Below are positions 28,491 to 37,544 of a stretch of DNA of 64,000 bases, one piece after another; positions within the stretch are counted from its first letter, which is position 1; the number at the start of each line of letters is the position of its first letter. A program made the position numbers and the translations under genes. The notes beneath the pieces were generated by a model. It was not told the origin of the DNA. It did not search any database and saw only the letters and a list, made by a program, of their open reading frames with translations. The stretch is from Chryseobacterium scophthalmum (GTDB lineage: Bacteria > Bacteroidota > Bacteroidia > Flavobacteriales > Weeksellaceae), in the NCBI RefSeq assembly GCF_900143185.1, contig NZ_FSRQ01000001.1, positions 1,612,001 through 1,676,000 of the forward strand, in the 5' to 3' direction.

Positions 28491-30953
28491 ATGAAAAAAA
28501 AATACTTTTTCTTCCTCCTTTTTATATTTTCTTTATTTAATGCGCAGATTGTAAATATCCCTGATGCGAATTTTAAGGCGACACTCCTTGCAGCAGATGT
28601 AACAAACAGTATTGCCAGTACAAGTTCAGGAAATTTTAATATTAAGATTGACACAAATAATAATGGCGAAATAGAGGTGTCTGAAGCTCAACAAGTTGGC
28701 AAATTAAGGTTATATGGAGGAGGATTATCAAATCTTACTGGTATAGAATCTTTTTCAAATTTAGAAAGTCTAGATATATCTGGTAATAATATGACATCTA
28801 TAAATCTAAATTCTAATTTGAATTTGAGTGAATTAAAAATTGGTGGAAATAATCAATTAAATTCTCTTAATATTACTAATTGCAATCTTTTAAAAGATGT
28901 TCGTTTATATTCAATAGGGATTACATCATTAGATTTACAAAACAGACCATATTTAAAATTTTTATCTTTAGGAGGTATTCCTCTGACAAGTTTAAATATT
29001 ACCAATTGTCCAATGATTTATGAATTAGGTATTGATAACAGTCAACTTGTAACATTAAATGCTTCTAACCTACAAAATGTTTTTAACTTTTCGGTGCAAA
29101 ATAATTCGTTACTTTCAAATATTGATTTTACAAATTCTAATATGGAAATTATACAGATTAGAAACAACAATTTATCAAATATCAATATTCAAAACCAGTC
29201 TAATCTTCGTGTTTTAGATTTTGGTCTTAATGATGTGACAAATTTAACAGCGACAGGATGCCCACAGCTGACAACACTTATTTGTGACAATAACTTATTA
29301 ACAAGTTTGAATCTTTCAAATTATCCGCTCTTATACAGATTAAACTGTTCCGATAATAATATCAGCACATTGGATCTTTCACAAAATCCATTATTTGAAA
29401 ATCTAAGTTCAAATGGAAATGGAATGAGCTTTCTTAATATAAAAAATGGTAAAATACAGCAAACTAATATAAGTTCTATTTACAACAATCCGAGTTTAGT
29501 GGTTTGCTGTGATACTGATGAGCTGGCAATATTTCAAAATTTAGTTAATAGCAGTGCTACTCTTTATTCAAATTATCAAATTACTTCATATTGCACATTT
29601 ACTCCTGGGGGAACTTTTTATACAGTACAAGGAAACACTAAATTTGACAGCAACAATAATGGTTGTGATGCAAACGACTTGAATAAATCTTACCAAAAAT
29701 TCAACATTACCAATGGAAGCAATTTTGGAAGTGTTATTGCAAATCTTTCAGGAAATTATTCAATTCCGGTAAATACGGGTTCTCATACCATCACTCCTAT
29801 TCTGGAAAATCCATCTTACTTTAATATCTCTCCAACGAGTTTTATCGCAAATTTCCCTGCACAAACAAGTCCTTTAACCCAAAATTTCTGCCTAACAGCA
29901 AACGGAAATCACAATGATCTTGAAGTTGTAATCCTACCAATAACTCCAGCTTCACCAGGTTTTGATGCTAAGTACAAAATTGTCTATAAGAATATAGGAA
30001 CAACAACGCAATCTGGAACTTTAGTATTTAACTATAATGATAATCTGATGAATTTTGTGAACGCTACACTTTCTCCAAATTCACAAACTACCGGAGTTTT
30101 AAACTGGAATTTCACCAATCTTCTTCCATTTGAGACTAAAGAAATTACATTAACTTTTAATTTAAATACTCCTACACAAACTCCTGCATTAAACGGCGGG
30201 GATGTTGTTCATTATACTGCACAAATTAACGGAACGACTGATGAAACTCCTACGGATAACACATTTACATTAAATCAAACCGTTGTAAATTCTTTTGATC
30301 CAAACGACAAAACATGTTTGGAGGGAACTGCAATTACTCAAGCAAAAGTTGGAGATTACGTACATTATTTAATTCGTTTTGAAAATACCGGAACAGCAAA
30401 TGCTCAAAACATTGTTGTAAAAGATGAAATTGATATTTCAAAATACGATGTATCTAGTTTGGTTGCACTTAATGCAAGTCACAATTTCGTAACGAGAATT
30501 ACAGGAAATGTTGTAGAATTTATTTTTGAAAACATTCAACTTCCTTTTGATAATGCTACAAATGACGGGTATATTTCATTTAAAATCAAAACAAAATCCA
30601 ATTTAGCATTAGGCGACAGTTTCAGCAATTTGGCAAAAATTTACTTTGATTACAATCATCCGATTATTACAAACACTTATACCACTACGGTTCAGAACGT
30701 ATTAAGTACTTCAGAAATCAGCAATGATAAAACTGAACTTAGTATTTATCCGAATCCGGTGAAAGATGTTTTAAACATCCAATCGAAAAATCAAATTGTA
30801 AAAGCTGAGATCTACGATGTAAACGGAAGAATTTTGATCTCTACTTCTTTAAAAGGTAATTCTATACATGTTTCTGAACTTTCAAAAGGTAACTACATTA
30901 TTAAATTATTCTCAAAAGATAAGACGACAGTACATAAATTTATTAAGAATTAA
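28491..30953 (+). CDS. Secreted leucine-rich-repeat protein with type IX sorting domain
   Basis: Protein of 820 aa with a signal peptide (residues 1-18). A Ca-loop-like DTNNNGEIEVSE at about 54-65 precedes 12 or so irregular leucine-rich repeats (about 70-330; LESLDISGNNMTSINL type). Next come a beta-sandwich region and a DUF7619-like domain (SFDPNDKTCLEGTAI, YLIRFENTGTANAQN, FDYNHPIITN). The C-terminus is the Por-type sorting domain (LSIYPNPVKDVLNIQ, GNYIIKL). It is therefore exported through the type IX system and probably cell-surface attached. Function beyond protein binding is unknown. Bracketed by near-identical terminators. Confidence 0.85.
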   Translation: MKKKYFFFLLFIFSLFNAQIVNIPDANFKATLLAADVTNSIASTSSGNFNIKIDTNNNGEIEVSEAQQVGKLRLYGGGLSNLTGIESFSNLESLDISGNNMTSINLNSNLNLSELKIGGNNQLNSLNITNCNLLKDVRLYSIGITSLDLQNRPYLKFLSLGGIPLTSLNITNCPMIYELGIDNSQLVTLNASNLQNVFNFSVQNNSLLSNIDFTNSNMEIIQIRNNNLSNINIQNQSNLRVLDFGLNDVTNLTATGCPQLTTLICDNNLLTSLNLSNYPLLYRLNCSDNNISTLDLSQNPLFENLSSNGNGMSFLNIKNGKIQQTNISSIYNNPSLVVCCDTDELAIFQNLVNSSATLYSNYQITSYCTFTPGGTFYTVQGNTKFDSNNNGCDANDLNKSYQKFNITNGSNFGSVIANLSGNYSIPVNTGSHTITPILENPSYFNISPTSFIANFPAQTSPLTQNFCLTANGNHNDLEVVILPITPASPGFDAKYKIVYKNIGTTTQSGTLVFNYNDNLMNFVNATLSPNSQTTGVLNWNFTNLLPFETKEITLTFNLNTPTQTPALNGGDVVHYTAQINGTTDETPTDNTFTLNQTVVNSFDPNDKTCLEGTAITQAKVGDYVHYLIRFENTGTANAQNIVVKDEIDISKYDVSSLVALNASHNFVTRITGNVVEFIFENIQLPFDNATNDGYISFKIKTKSNLALGDSFSNLAKIYFDYNHPIITNTYTTTVQNVLSTSEISNDKTELSIYPNPVKDVLNIQSKNQIVKAEIYDVNGRILISTSLKGNSIHVSELSKGNYIIKLFSKDKTTVHKFIKN

Positions 30954-30972
30954 TTTTAAAAAAATACTCATT

Positions 30973-30999
30973 AAAGACTGTCTTTTAGGCAGTCTTTTT
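30973..30999 (+). terminator. Terminator of the LRR gene
   Basis: AAAGACTG/CAGTCTTT stem with a T-run, the same arms as the ligA terminator. Confidence 0.8.
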
Positions 31000-31042
31000 G
31001 TTTGATATTTTATTGTAATTTTATTTCATTAAACTATAAAAA

Positions 31043-31687
31043 ATGGACTTTCTAAGAGACCACTCCATTCAAAACGAATTGCTTTTGATTTTCATTTCCG
31101 TATTTCTCGGTCTTTGCATCGGCGCAGAAAGAGAATACAGAAACAAATCTGCAGGACTAAGAACTTTTATATTGGTTTGTTTCGGGTCTTGCCTTTTCAC
31201 CATTCTTTCTATTAAAATCGGGGTATCAAATCCCGATCGATTGGCTGCAAACATTATTACCGGGATCGGTTTTTTGGGAGCGGGAGTTATTTTTAAAGGC
31301 GACAATAAAATCGACGGAATTACTACTGCTACAACAATTTGGGCAACTGCATCCATCGGAATGGCAGTCGGTGCAGGATATGTTTATTTATCACTTTTAG
31401 GAACTGTTTTGGTTTTGTTAATTTTGAGTTCACTCACTTATTTTCAAACGTATATTGATCATACCCACAAAATCCGGGAATATAAAATTGCAGTTTCCAA
31501 CAGAGAAAATCTTGATTATTGTGAAGAACTTTTTAAAACGAATCATTTAAAATTTGTCGTCGTAAAACAGCAGTTTTCAAAAGGGTCATCCAATACAACA
31601 TGGCTTCTTACCGGAAAAAACAATCATCATGAAAATTTGATTCAGATGATGATGAATGATGAGAAAATTGATTCTTTTCAGTTTTAA
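31043..31687 (+). CDS. MgtC/SapB-family membrane protein
   Basis: Protein of 214 aa with about five hydrophobic segments in the first 130 residues and the MgtC fingerprint: LGLCIGAEREYRNKSAGLRTF, then NIITGIGFLGAGVIFK and GITTATTIWATASIGMAVG. The C-terminal cytoplasmic part (about 135-214) looks like the small ACT-like tail of longer family members. MgtC proteins act in Mg-limited growth and membrane energetics in other bacteria; the role here is not known. It stands alone. Confidence 0.85.
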   Translation: MDFLRDHSIQNELLLIFISVFLGLCIGAEREYRNKSAGLRTFILVCFGSCLFTILSIKIGVSNPDRLAANIITGIGFLGAGVIFKGDNKIDGITTATTIWATASIGMAVGAGYVYLSLLGTVLVLLILSSLTYFQTYIDHTHKIREYKIAVSNRENLDYCEELFKTNHLKFVVVKQQFSKGSSNTTWLLTGKNNHHENLIQMMMNDEKIDSFQF

Positions 31688-31959
31688 AGCTATTCTTAAA
31701 TCCCAAAATTTCAATTAAAAAATCAAATTTTATTGAATAATTCACACCCTAAAAATTTAAACAAACAAAGAGATCTTCTGCCTGATTTTTTCATGTAAAT
31801 TCTAATCCTGATTTATATTTTTAATTCAATTTATTTTTACAGCGTTTTTCAAAATTCAAAGCTATAAAGTATCACTATTTAACTTCGGGTAAAACTAAGG
31901 TTTAACGAAAATTAAATATTACTTTTACAATACGAAAAACTAATATCCATAAGGATTTC
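31688..31959. other. Gene-free spacer
   Basis: AT-rich spacer of 272 bp between the mgtC-like gene and a Crp/Fnr gene. Apart from short AT tracts nothing distinctive is seen. Confidence 0.5.
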
Positions 31960-32541
31960 ATGGAAAAACTGCTGAATATTTACAATAGTATAGAAGGCCT
32001 TTCTCACGAAGAAGCTTTGTATCACGTCAACAAATTTGAGAAGATTGTTTTACCAAAAAAAACAATGATTTTAAGGGAAGGAACTGTAGAAGATTATCTG
32101 TATTTTATTGATAAGGGAATTATCCGTTTTTTTGTGAATAAAGTACATCCTACCGAGCCGTCAAAAGAAATTACATTTTCTTTGATTTCAGAAAATATGT
32201 TCTGTAGCGCTTACGATTCTTTTATTACTAGAAATCCTTGTGCTTATAACGTAGAAACGGTACAGGAAACCGTGATGTACAGAATTCATTTTGATGATCT
32301 TCAGGAGCTTTACGAAAGAAGTAAAGTCGGAAATTATTTGGGAAGAATTTCTGCCGAAAATCTATATGTACGAAAAACTCAGCGTGAAATTTCATTACTC
32401 ATGCACAGTGCAGAAGAACGTTACAATAATTTGTTAAAGGCATATCCGCATTTTATAAGAGAAATTCCTTTGAAACATATTGCATCTTACATCGGAATAA
32501 CTCCACAAGCTTTAAGCCGTATCAGAAAACAACTTTTATGA
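31960..32541 (+). CDS. Crp/Fnr-family transcriptional regulator
   Basis: Protein of 193 aa with a beta-roll sensor domain (residues about 20-120; ILREGTVEDYLYFIDKGIIRFF) and a C-terminal helix-turn-helix (IPLKHIASYIGITPQALSRIRKQL). It lacks the Fnr Cys cluster and the cAMP-contact signature, so the signal is unknown. One of three family members in the window. It is followed by hairpins at 32658-32751. Confidence 0.87.
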   Translation: MEKLLNIYNSIEGLSHEEALYHVNKFEKIVLPKKTMILREGTVEDYLYFIDKGIIRFFVNKVHPTEPSKEITFSLISENMFCSAYDSFITRNPCAYNVETVQETVMYRIHFDDLQELYERSKVGNYLGRISAENLYVRKTQREISLLMHSAEERYNNLLKAYPHFIREIPLKHIASYIGITPQALSRIRKQLL

Positions 32542-32715
32542 ACCTATGTTCATTTTTTATTCAATATTTTTTGATTTATTTTGCAAACGAAAGCAAAACA
32601 CAAACGATGTTTTTTTTGTTTTCAAAACTCGAAAAACATGAAGACTATATATATTGAAAAGTTTTTTCCGAATATGATTCGAAAAAATATTTAACTAAAA
32701 AAAATAATCCGAAAG

Positions 32716-32751
32716 ACCCTTCCTAAATTTTATTTTTAGGAAGGGTTTTTC
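32716..32751 (+). terminator. Terminator between Crp/Fnr and S46 peptidase
   Basis: ACCCTTCCTAAA/TTTAGGAAGGGT stem, 12 bp, then a T-rich tail. Preceded by a second AT hairpin (CGAAT-ATG-ATTCG, around 32669-32681). Confidence 0.75.
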
Positions 32752-32799
32752 TTTTCTTAAAAAAATTAAAATGCGTATTTTAGACAAAATTTTTAAATA

Positions 32800-34941
32800 A
32801 TGATAAAACGTAATATTCTTATTGCTTCTGCGTTCTTCAGTTTCTCTTGGGGAATTGCTCAGCAATACGGCGGAATGTGGATTCCTACGGAACTCAATGA
32901 AAAGGAAATGAAAGATCTTGGGATGAAAATTTCTGCAAAAGATATTTTTAATACACAAAAACCAAGTATCAAAGATGCTGTAGTGCAGTTCAATGGCGGT
33001 TGTACAGCCGAAATCATTTCACCAAAAGGATTATTACTTACCAATCATCACTGTGGTTACGGGCAAATTCAGGCTCATTCTACTGTTCAAAACGACCTGC
33101 TTTCTAACGGTTTTTGGGCAAAAAATATGAGTACAGAACTTCCAAATCCGGGAGTGACAGTTGATTTTATTGTTGATATTAAAGATGTTTCTGCTCAGAT
33201 TTTAGAAGACACCGATAATCTTCAGGAGCCGGAACTTGCAAAACAAATAGCTAAAAATATTGAGATTTACAAAAATTCTCAGAAAATAGAAAACTATCAG
33301 TCTATTTCTGTGAAACCAATGTATTACGGCAATAAATTTTACGCTTACGTGATCGAAACTTACAAAGACGTACGTCTGGTTGGTGCACCTCCTCAAAGCA
33401 TCGGAAAATTCGGAAGCGATACAGACAACTGGGTTTGGCCGAGACATACGGGAGATTTCTCAATGTTCAGAATTTATGCTGATAAAAACAACAAGCCTGC
33501 AGAATATTCTAAAGACAACGTTCCTTACGTTCCGAAACATTATCTTCCGGTTTCTATAAAAGATAAGGCAGAGAATGATTTCACATTTGTATTCGGATTT
33601 CCGGGAAGAACTACAGAATATCTTCCTGCGATTGCAGTAGAAAAAATCATGAAAGAGATTGATCCTGCAAGAATTGCCGTGCGTGACGTTGCTCTGAAAA
33701 CTTTAGACGAAAAAATGCGTAGTGATGATGCTACAAGAATTAAATATGCTTCTAAATTTGCCTCTGTAGCCAACTACTGGAAAAAATGGATCGGTGAAGT
33801 GGAAGGTTTGAAAAAATCTAATGCAGTACAGAAGAAAGTAATGTACGAAGGTTCTTTGGTTGCTAAAAATCATGAAGTAAAAGCGACTTTAGACCAATTG
33901 AATAAATTGTATAACGACCAGGCTCCTTATGCTTTAAACAATGCTTACTACAGTGAAGTTGTAAGAAATGCAGAAACGTTTGCTTTGGCAAATATGTATT
34001 CAAACTACATTACTTCTGTGGAAGCGGGAAGAATGGATGAAAAAGGAACAGCTGCTTTTAAAAACAAACTGACTTCTTTCTACAAAGATTACAGCGCTGA
34101 ACTTGATTCTAAAGTTACTGCTAAACTTTTGGCATTGTACGCTAACAAAACCGATGCACAGTTTTTACCGGCTGGTTTTGATAAATATAAAAATGAAGCT
34201 CAAAACATCACAGGTTTTGAAGAATTATCAAAAAACTCTGTCATCACGGGAAGAAGCCAGGTGAATGGTGCTGCTCTTAACGGAGATATTGAAAAAGCAT
34301 TTTCTAATCAGGATAAGTTGATTAAAACGATTAAAAAAGATGCCGTTTATCAGTTATTTATGAGTATTAAAGATACTTATATGAAAACTGCAGATCCGCA
34401 ATTTACAAGTTTACAAACTAAGATTGATGCGTTGCAGAAAAAATATATGGCACAGCAAATGGCTACAGATAAAGATAGAAAATTCTTCCCTGATGCCAAT
34501 TCTACGCTTCGTGTAACTTACGGAAAAGTAAAAGGATCTACTCCAAAAGATGCGGTAACTTATGATTACCAAACGCATTTGGCAGGAGTTATGGAAAAAT
34601 ACATTCCTGGAGATTATGAATTTGATGTTCCTCAAAAGCTGATCGATCTTTACAACAAAAAAGATTACGGAAACTACAAAGATAAAAGTGGTGATGTTCC
34701 TGTAGGATTTACAGCAACCAACCATACAACAGGTGGAAATTCCGGAAGTCCGGCTTTGGATGCACACGGAAATCTTGTTGGATTGAATTTCGACAGACAG
34801 TGGGAAGGAACAATGAGTGACATCAATTACGACCCACGTTTCAGCAGAAACATCATGGTTGACACAAAATATATTCTTTTCATTATCGATAAATTTGCCG
34901 ATTCAAAATGGCTGATTGACGAGATGAAAGTTGTAAAATAA
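32800..34941 (+). CDS. S46 dipeptidyl-peptidase, DPP11-like
   Basis: Periplasmic serine peptidase of 713 aa that releases N-terminal dipeptides from oligopeptides. Signal peptide: IASAFFSFSWGIAQ. The catalytic His lies in LLTNHHCGYG and the Ser in TGGNSGSPALD. Eighteen residues after the Ser comes Arg (VGLNFDRQWEG). In this family Arg at that place (Arg673 of the Porphyromonas enzyme) marks DPP11, which prefers Asp/Glu at P1, while Gly marks DPP7. Length fits. It stands alone between terminators. Confidence 0.9.
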   Translation: MIKRNILIASAFFSFSWGIAQQYGGMWIPTELNEKEMKDLGMKISAKDIFNTQKPSIKDAVVQFNGGCTAEIISPKGLLLTNHHCGYGQIQAHSTVQNDLLSNGFWAKNMSTELPNPGVTVDFIVDIKDVSAQILEDTDNLQEPELAKQIAKNIEIYKNSQKIENYQSISVKPMYYGNKFYAYVIETYKDVRLVGAPPQSIGKFGSDTDNWVWPRHTGDFSMFRIYADKNNKPAEYSKDNVPYVPKHYLPVSIKDKAENDFTFVFGFPGRTTEYLPAIAVEKIMKEIDPARIAVRDVALKTLDEKMRSDDATRIKYASKFASVANYWKKWIGEVEGLKKSNAVQKKVMYEGSLVAKNHEVKATLDQLNKLYNDQAPYALNNAYYSEVVRNAETFALANMYSNYITSVEAGRMDEKGTAAFKNKLTSFYKDYSAELDSKVTAKLLALYANKTDAQFLPAGFDKYKNEAQNITGFEELSKNSVITGRSQVNGAALNGDIEKAFSNQDKLIKTIKKDAVYQLFMSIKDTYMKTADPQFTSLQTKIDALQKKYMAQQMATDKDRKFFPDANSTLRVTYGKVKGSTPKDAVTYDYQTHLAGVMEKYIPGDYEFDVPQKLIDLYNKKDYGNYKDKSGDVPVGFTATNHTTGGNSGSPALDAHGNLVGLNFDRQWEGTMSDINYDPRFSRNIMVDTKYILFIIDKFADSKWLIDEMKVVK

Positions 34942-34980
34942 TACTTGTTTTATCTAAATCTAAAAGATAAAATTCAATAT

Positions 34981-35015
34981 AAAACCCTTGAAGCAATTTC
35001 AAGGGTTTTCGTTTT
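34981..35015 (+). terminator. Terminator of the S46 peptidase gene
   Basis: Perfect 12-bp stem AAAACCCTTGAA/TTCAAGGGTTTT with a short loop and a T-rich tail. Confidence 0.8.
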
Positions 35016-35044
35016 ATATTAAGTCTCTTTAAACTAATTTTAAA

Positions 35045-35195
35045 TTTAACCACAAAAGATACAAAGACAATTATAAAGTTATTATTAGATAATCAAGCTC
35101 AAAAGAATAAAAAATCAAAGATTTTTAAAGGTTTTGTGTGCTTTTCTCAACTTTAAACAGAAAGATTTAAATCTTTTGCCACTTTTGCGGTTAAA
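35045..35195. repeat. Inverted-repeat element, divergent copy 4
   Basis: TTTAACCACAAAAGA and CTTTTGCGGTTAAA arms frame about 150 bp. The inner arms match the MITE-like family at 12510, 42783 and 53290, but the GTACATG outer ends are missing and the interior is diverged. Confidence 0.55.
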
Positions 35196-35217
35196 TAAAA
35201 ATTTAAACAATTTTACA

Positions 35218-35787
35218 TTACAAAACTCCCGCTCTTACACGGCTTAAAGTTTCGGGTGACATCAACAGATAAGAAGCAATGTGCGCTACAGAAGCACGTC
35301 TGGAAACAGAAGGAAGTTCTTTACAAAACCTGTCATACCGTTCTCTTGAGTTTTCAAAACGCCAGGAATCTGCTTTTTGTTGAGAAACAATAAGCATGTA
35401 TTCTATTGCAGCTCTGTATAACTGATTCATTTCAGGAAATTCATCACAAAGTTTTTTCCATTTATCGTAATCCAGAAGAAATAATGTAGACGGCTCCAAA
35501 GCTTCAATCAACAAACGGGTAGGTTGTTGTAAAAATACACTTTCGAGGCAGGTTGCAATATTGCCTTCACAGGAAAAATGTTCTGTAATATCTCGCCCAT
35601 CTTTATAATAAAACTGACGAACCAACCCTTTTTCTACAATATAGAGATAACGGCTGATTGTACCTTCTTCTAAAATTATTTCATCCTTTTGATACTCCTT
35701 TCGTATCAATATCGATTCAAACTTCAACATTAATTCCTCAGAAAGTGGCACATTATATTTTTCGAGGAGGGCTTTAATTACATTCAT
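35218..35787 (-). CDS. Crp/Fnr-family transcriptional regulator
   Basis: Protein of 189 aa from MNVIKALLEKYNVPL; 22 codons upstream are open but give no family match. Sensor beta roll (ILEEGTISRYLYIVEKGLVRQFYY) and C-terminal helix-turn-helix (VAHIASYLLMSPETLSRVR) are clear. It is divergent from a permease gene with a 118-bp shared region that holds a perfect 18-bp palindrome, so it probably regulates that permease, itself, or both. Confidence 0.87.
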   Translation of the reverse strand: MNVIKALLEKYNVPLSEELMLKFESILIRKEYQKDEIILEEGTISRYLYIVEKGLVRQFYYKDGRDITEHFSCEGNIATCLESVFLQQPTRLLIEALEPSTLFLLDYDKWKKLCDEFPEMNQLYRAAIEYMLIVSQQKADSWRFENSRERYDRFCKELPSVSRRASVAHIASYLLMSPETLSRVRAGVL

Positions 35788-35836
35788 TATAAAAAAATCA
35801 GGGTTTAAAATTATTAATTTTAATCGAATCAACACG

Positions 35837-35856
35837 AAAATGACGTTCGTCATTTT
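35837..35856. promoter_or_regulatory. Palindromic operator candidate
   Basis: AAAATGACG-TT-CGTCATTTT is a perfect 9-bp inverted repeat. It overlaps the TTTG (-33) box of the permease promoter and lies 50 bp upstream of the divergent Crp/Fnr start. Confidence 0.6.
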
Positions 35857-35883
35857 GCTTTCGTTAATCTGTCACTAGCTTTG
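35854..35883 (+). promoter_or_regulatory. Promoter of the YbjJ-like permease
   Basis: TTTG at 35854-35857 and TAGCTTTG at 35876-35883, 18 bp apart, fit the Bacteroidetes pattern; the ATG follows at 35906. Confidence 0.65.
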
Positions 35884-35905
35884 CAGCATAATTTTAAAAA
35901 CAAAC

Positions 35906-37060
35906 ATGGCTCAACAGAAATTACCGCAAATACGTCTCAGTATTTTTTATTTTTATTTTATCATGGGATTGATATTTGCCAGTTGGGCAAGCAGAATTCC
36001 AGATATCAAATCTTCCCTTAATTTAAACGACGGTCAATTGGGTCAGGTATTATTTGCGATGCCTTTAGGACAACTTATGATGATGGTAGTTTCCGGTTAT
36101 TTGGTCAACAAATTCGGAAGCAGAATTATTCTGATAATTGCAATGACTTTATATGCGATTGCACTCACATTTATTCCTCAAGCAAATAGTTTTATTCAAT
36201 TGTTTTTAGTATTATTTCTCTTCGGTATCACTTCGAATATGGCCAATATTGCTGTAAACACACAAGCTGTCAGTTTAGAAGCGCTGTACAAGCGAAACAT
36301 CATGTCTTCTTTTCACGGATTATGGAGTCTTGGTGGATTAACAGGCGGAATATTAGGTGCTGTTTTTGCAGAAACAAAATTTTCTATTTTCACTCATTTA
36401 ATTATTATTTTGATCCTCGGAGTTATTGGAATCATTATATTCAGTCGTGGTTTATTAGCTCAGGATATTAAAGAAAATTCAGATGCTAAAACGTCTAAAA
36501 AAGCATTCAAACTAGATTCAGCAATTATTATTTTAGGATTGATAGGATTTGGAAGTATGTTCTGCGAAGGAACAATGTTCGATTGGAGCAGTGTTTATTT
36601 CTCCACAATTATAAAACCTGACGAAACTTTCGTAAGAATGGGATACATCGCAAGTATGGGTGCAATGACATTTGGACGTTTTGTTGCCGATCGATTTGTA
36701 AACCGTTATCAGGCTTCCGTTGTCTTAAGGTTTTGCGGAATATTAATCACATCAGGATTATTATTAGCTACGATTGCACCGGGATTAATTATCTCAACTT
36801 TCGGCTTTCTGTTGATAGGATTAGGTGTTTCTTCTATCGTTCCCATCTGTTACAGTGCAGCAGGAAGATTAAAGACAATGTCTGCAAGCATCGCTATTAC
36901 AGCAGTTTCTTCCATCAGTTTTCTGGGTTTTATGATCGGGCCACCGTTAATTGGTTTGCTTTCAGAAATAACAGATCTTAGAATTGCATTATTAGCCGCA
37001 TCCTCTTTCGGAATCTTAATTATTATACTTTCTTATCAATATAAATCAATTAAATTTTAA
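35906..37060 (+). CDS. MFS permease (YbjJ-like)
   Basis: Integral membrane protein of 384 aa with about 12 segments. SWASRIPDIKSSLNLNDGQLGQVLF near the start and SFHGLWSLGGLTGGILG in the middle match the YbjJ-type branch of the major facilitator family. An MFS motif A-like stretch (GYLVNKFGSR) follows TM2. Substrate unknown. It begins a two-gene unit with a VOC protein (11-bp gap) and lies opposite a Crp/Fnr regulator with a palindrome between them. Confidence 0.82.
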   Translation: MAQQKLPQIRLSIFYFYFIMGLIFASWASRIPDIKSSLNLNDGQLGQVLFAMPLGQLMMMVVSGYLVNKFGSRIILIIAMTLYAIALTFIPQANSFIQLFLVLFLFGITSNMANIAVNTQAVSLEALYKRNIMSSFHGLWSLGGLTGGILGAVFAETKFSIFTHLIIILILGVIGIIIFSRGLLAQDIKENSDAKTSKKAFKLDSAIIILGLIGFGSMFCEGTMFDWSSVYFSTIIKPDETFVRMGYIASMGAMTFGRFVADRFVNRYQASVVLRFCGILITSGLLLATIAPGLIISTFGFLLIGLGVSSIVPICYSAAGRLKTMSASIAITAVSSISFLGFMIGPPLIGLLSEITDLRIALLAASSFGILIIILSYQYKSIKF

Positions 37061-37071
37061 AATATAAACGT

Positions 37072-37461
37072 ATGAAAATTGACCATTTAGCTATTTGGGT
37101 AGACGATCTAGAGAAAATGCGTGAGTTCTATCTGAACTATTTTAATGTAACGTCAAACGAAAAATATACTAATTCCAAGAAAGGTTTTACGTCTTATTTT
37201 TTAGACTTTGGCGAAGATAAAACACGAATTGAATTAATGAATAGACAAGATATCGTTCAAGAGCCTGATAAAAGAGGATTTATGAAAGGAATTGCTCATT
37301 TCGCTATTTCCGTCGGGAGTAAAGAAGCTGTAAATGATTTAACAGAAAGATTGCGTGCAGATAATTATACCATCGAAAGCGAACCTCGAACCACCGGTGA
37401 TGGTTATTACGAAAGCGTTGTTCTGGATCCCGAGGGAAACTATGTGGAAATTTCTATGTAA
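37072..37461 (+). CDS. VOC-superfamily (glyoxalase-like) protein
   Basis: Single VOC domain of 129 aa with two beta-alpha-beta-beta-beta modules. Metal-ligand candidates are His4 (MKIDHLAIWVDDLEKMREFY), Glu of RIELMNR, His of GIAHFAISVG and Glu of NYVEISM, so a metal-binding enzyme is likely. It may be a lactoylglutathione lyase-like, dioxygenase-like or antibiotic-binding member; the family cannot be named further. Cotranscribed with the permease before it. Confidence 0.82.
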   Translation: MKIDHLAIWVDDLEKMREFYLNYFNVTSNEKYTNSKKGFTSYFLDFGEDKTRIELMNRQDIVQEPDKRGFMKGIAHFAISVGSKEAVNDLTERLRADNYTIESEPRTTGDGYYESVVLDPEGNYVEISM

Positions 37462-37482
37462 TCTGAAAATTTTTCACAACAA

Positions 37483-37520
37483 AAAACAAGCTGTTTCATA
37501 TTATTGAAACAGCCTGTTTT
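37483..37520. terminator. Bidirectional terminator
   Basis: AAAACAaGCTGTTTCA/TGAAACAGCcTGTTTT hairpin between the convergent VOC and M16 genes, with A-rich and T-rich flanks on either side. Confidence 0.75.
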
Positions 37521-37544
37521 AGTTTTATCTTTTTAGAATATTTT

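Noticed and set aside
32638..32694. 18-codon ORF (MKTIYIEKFF...) between the Crp/Fnr and S46 genes
   Set aside because: Its sequence overlaps an AT hairpin and shows no promoter or start context beyond chance.
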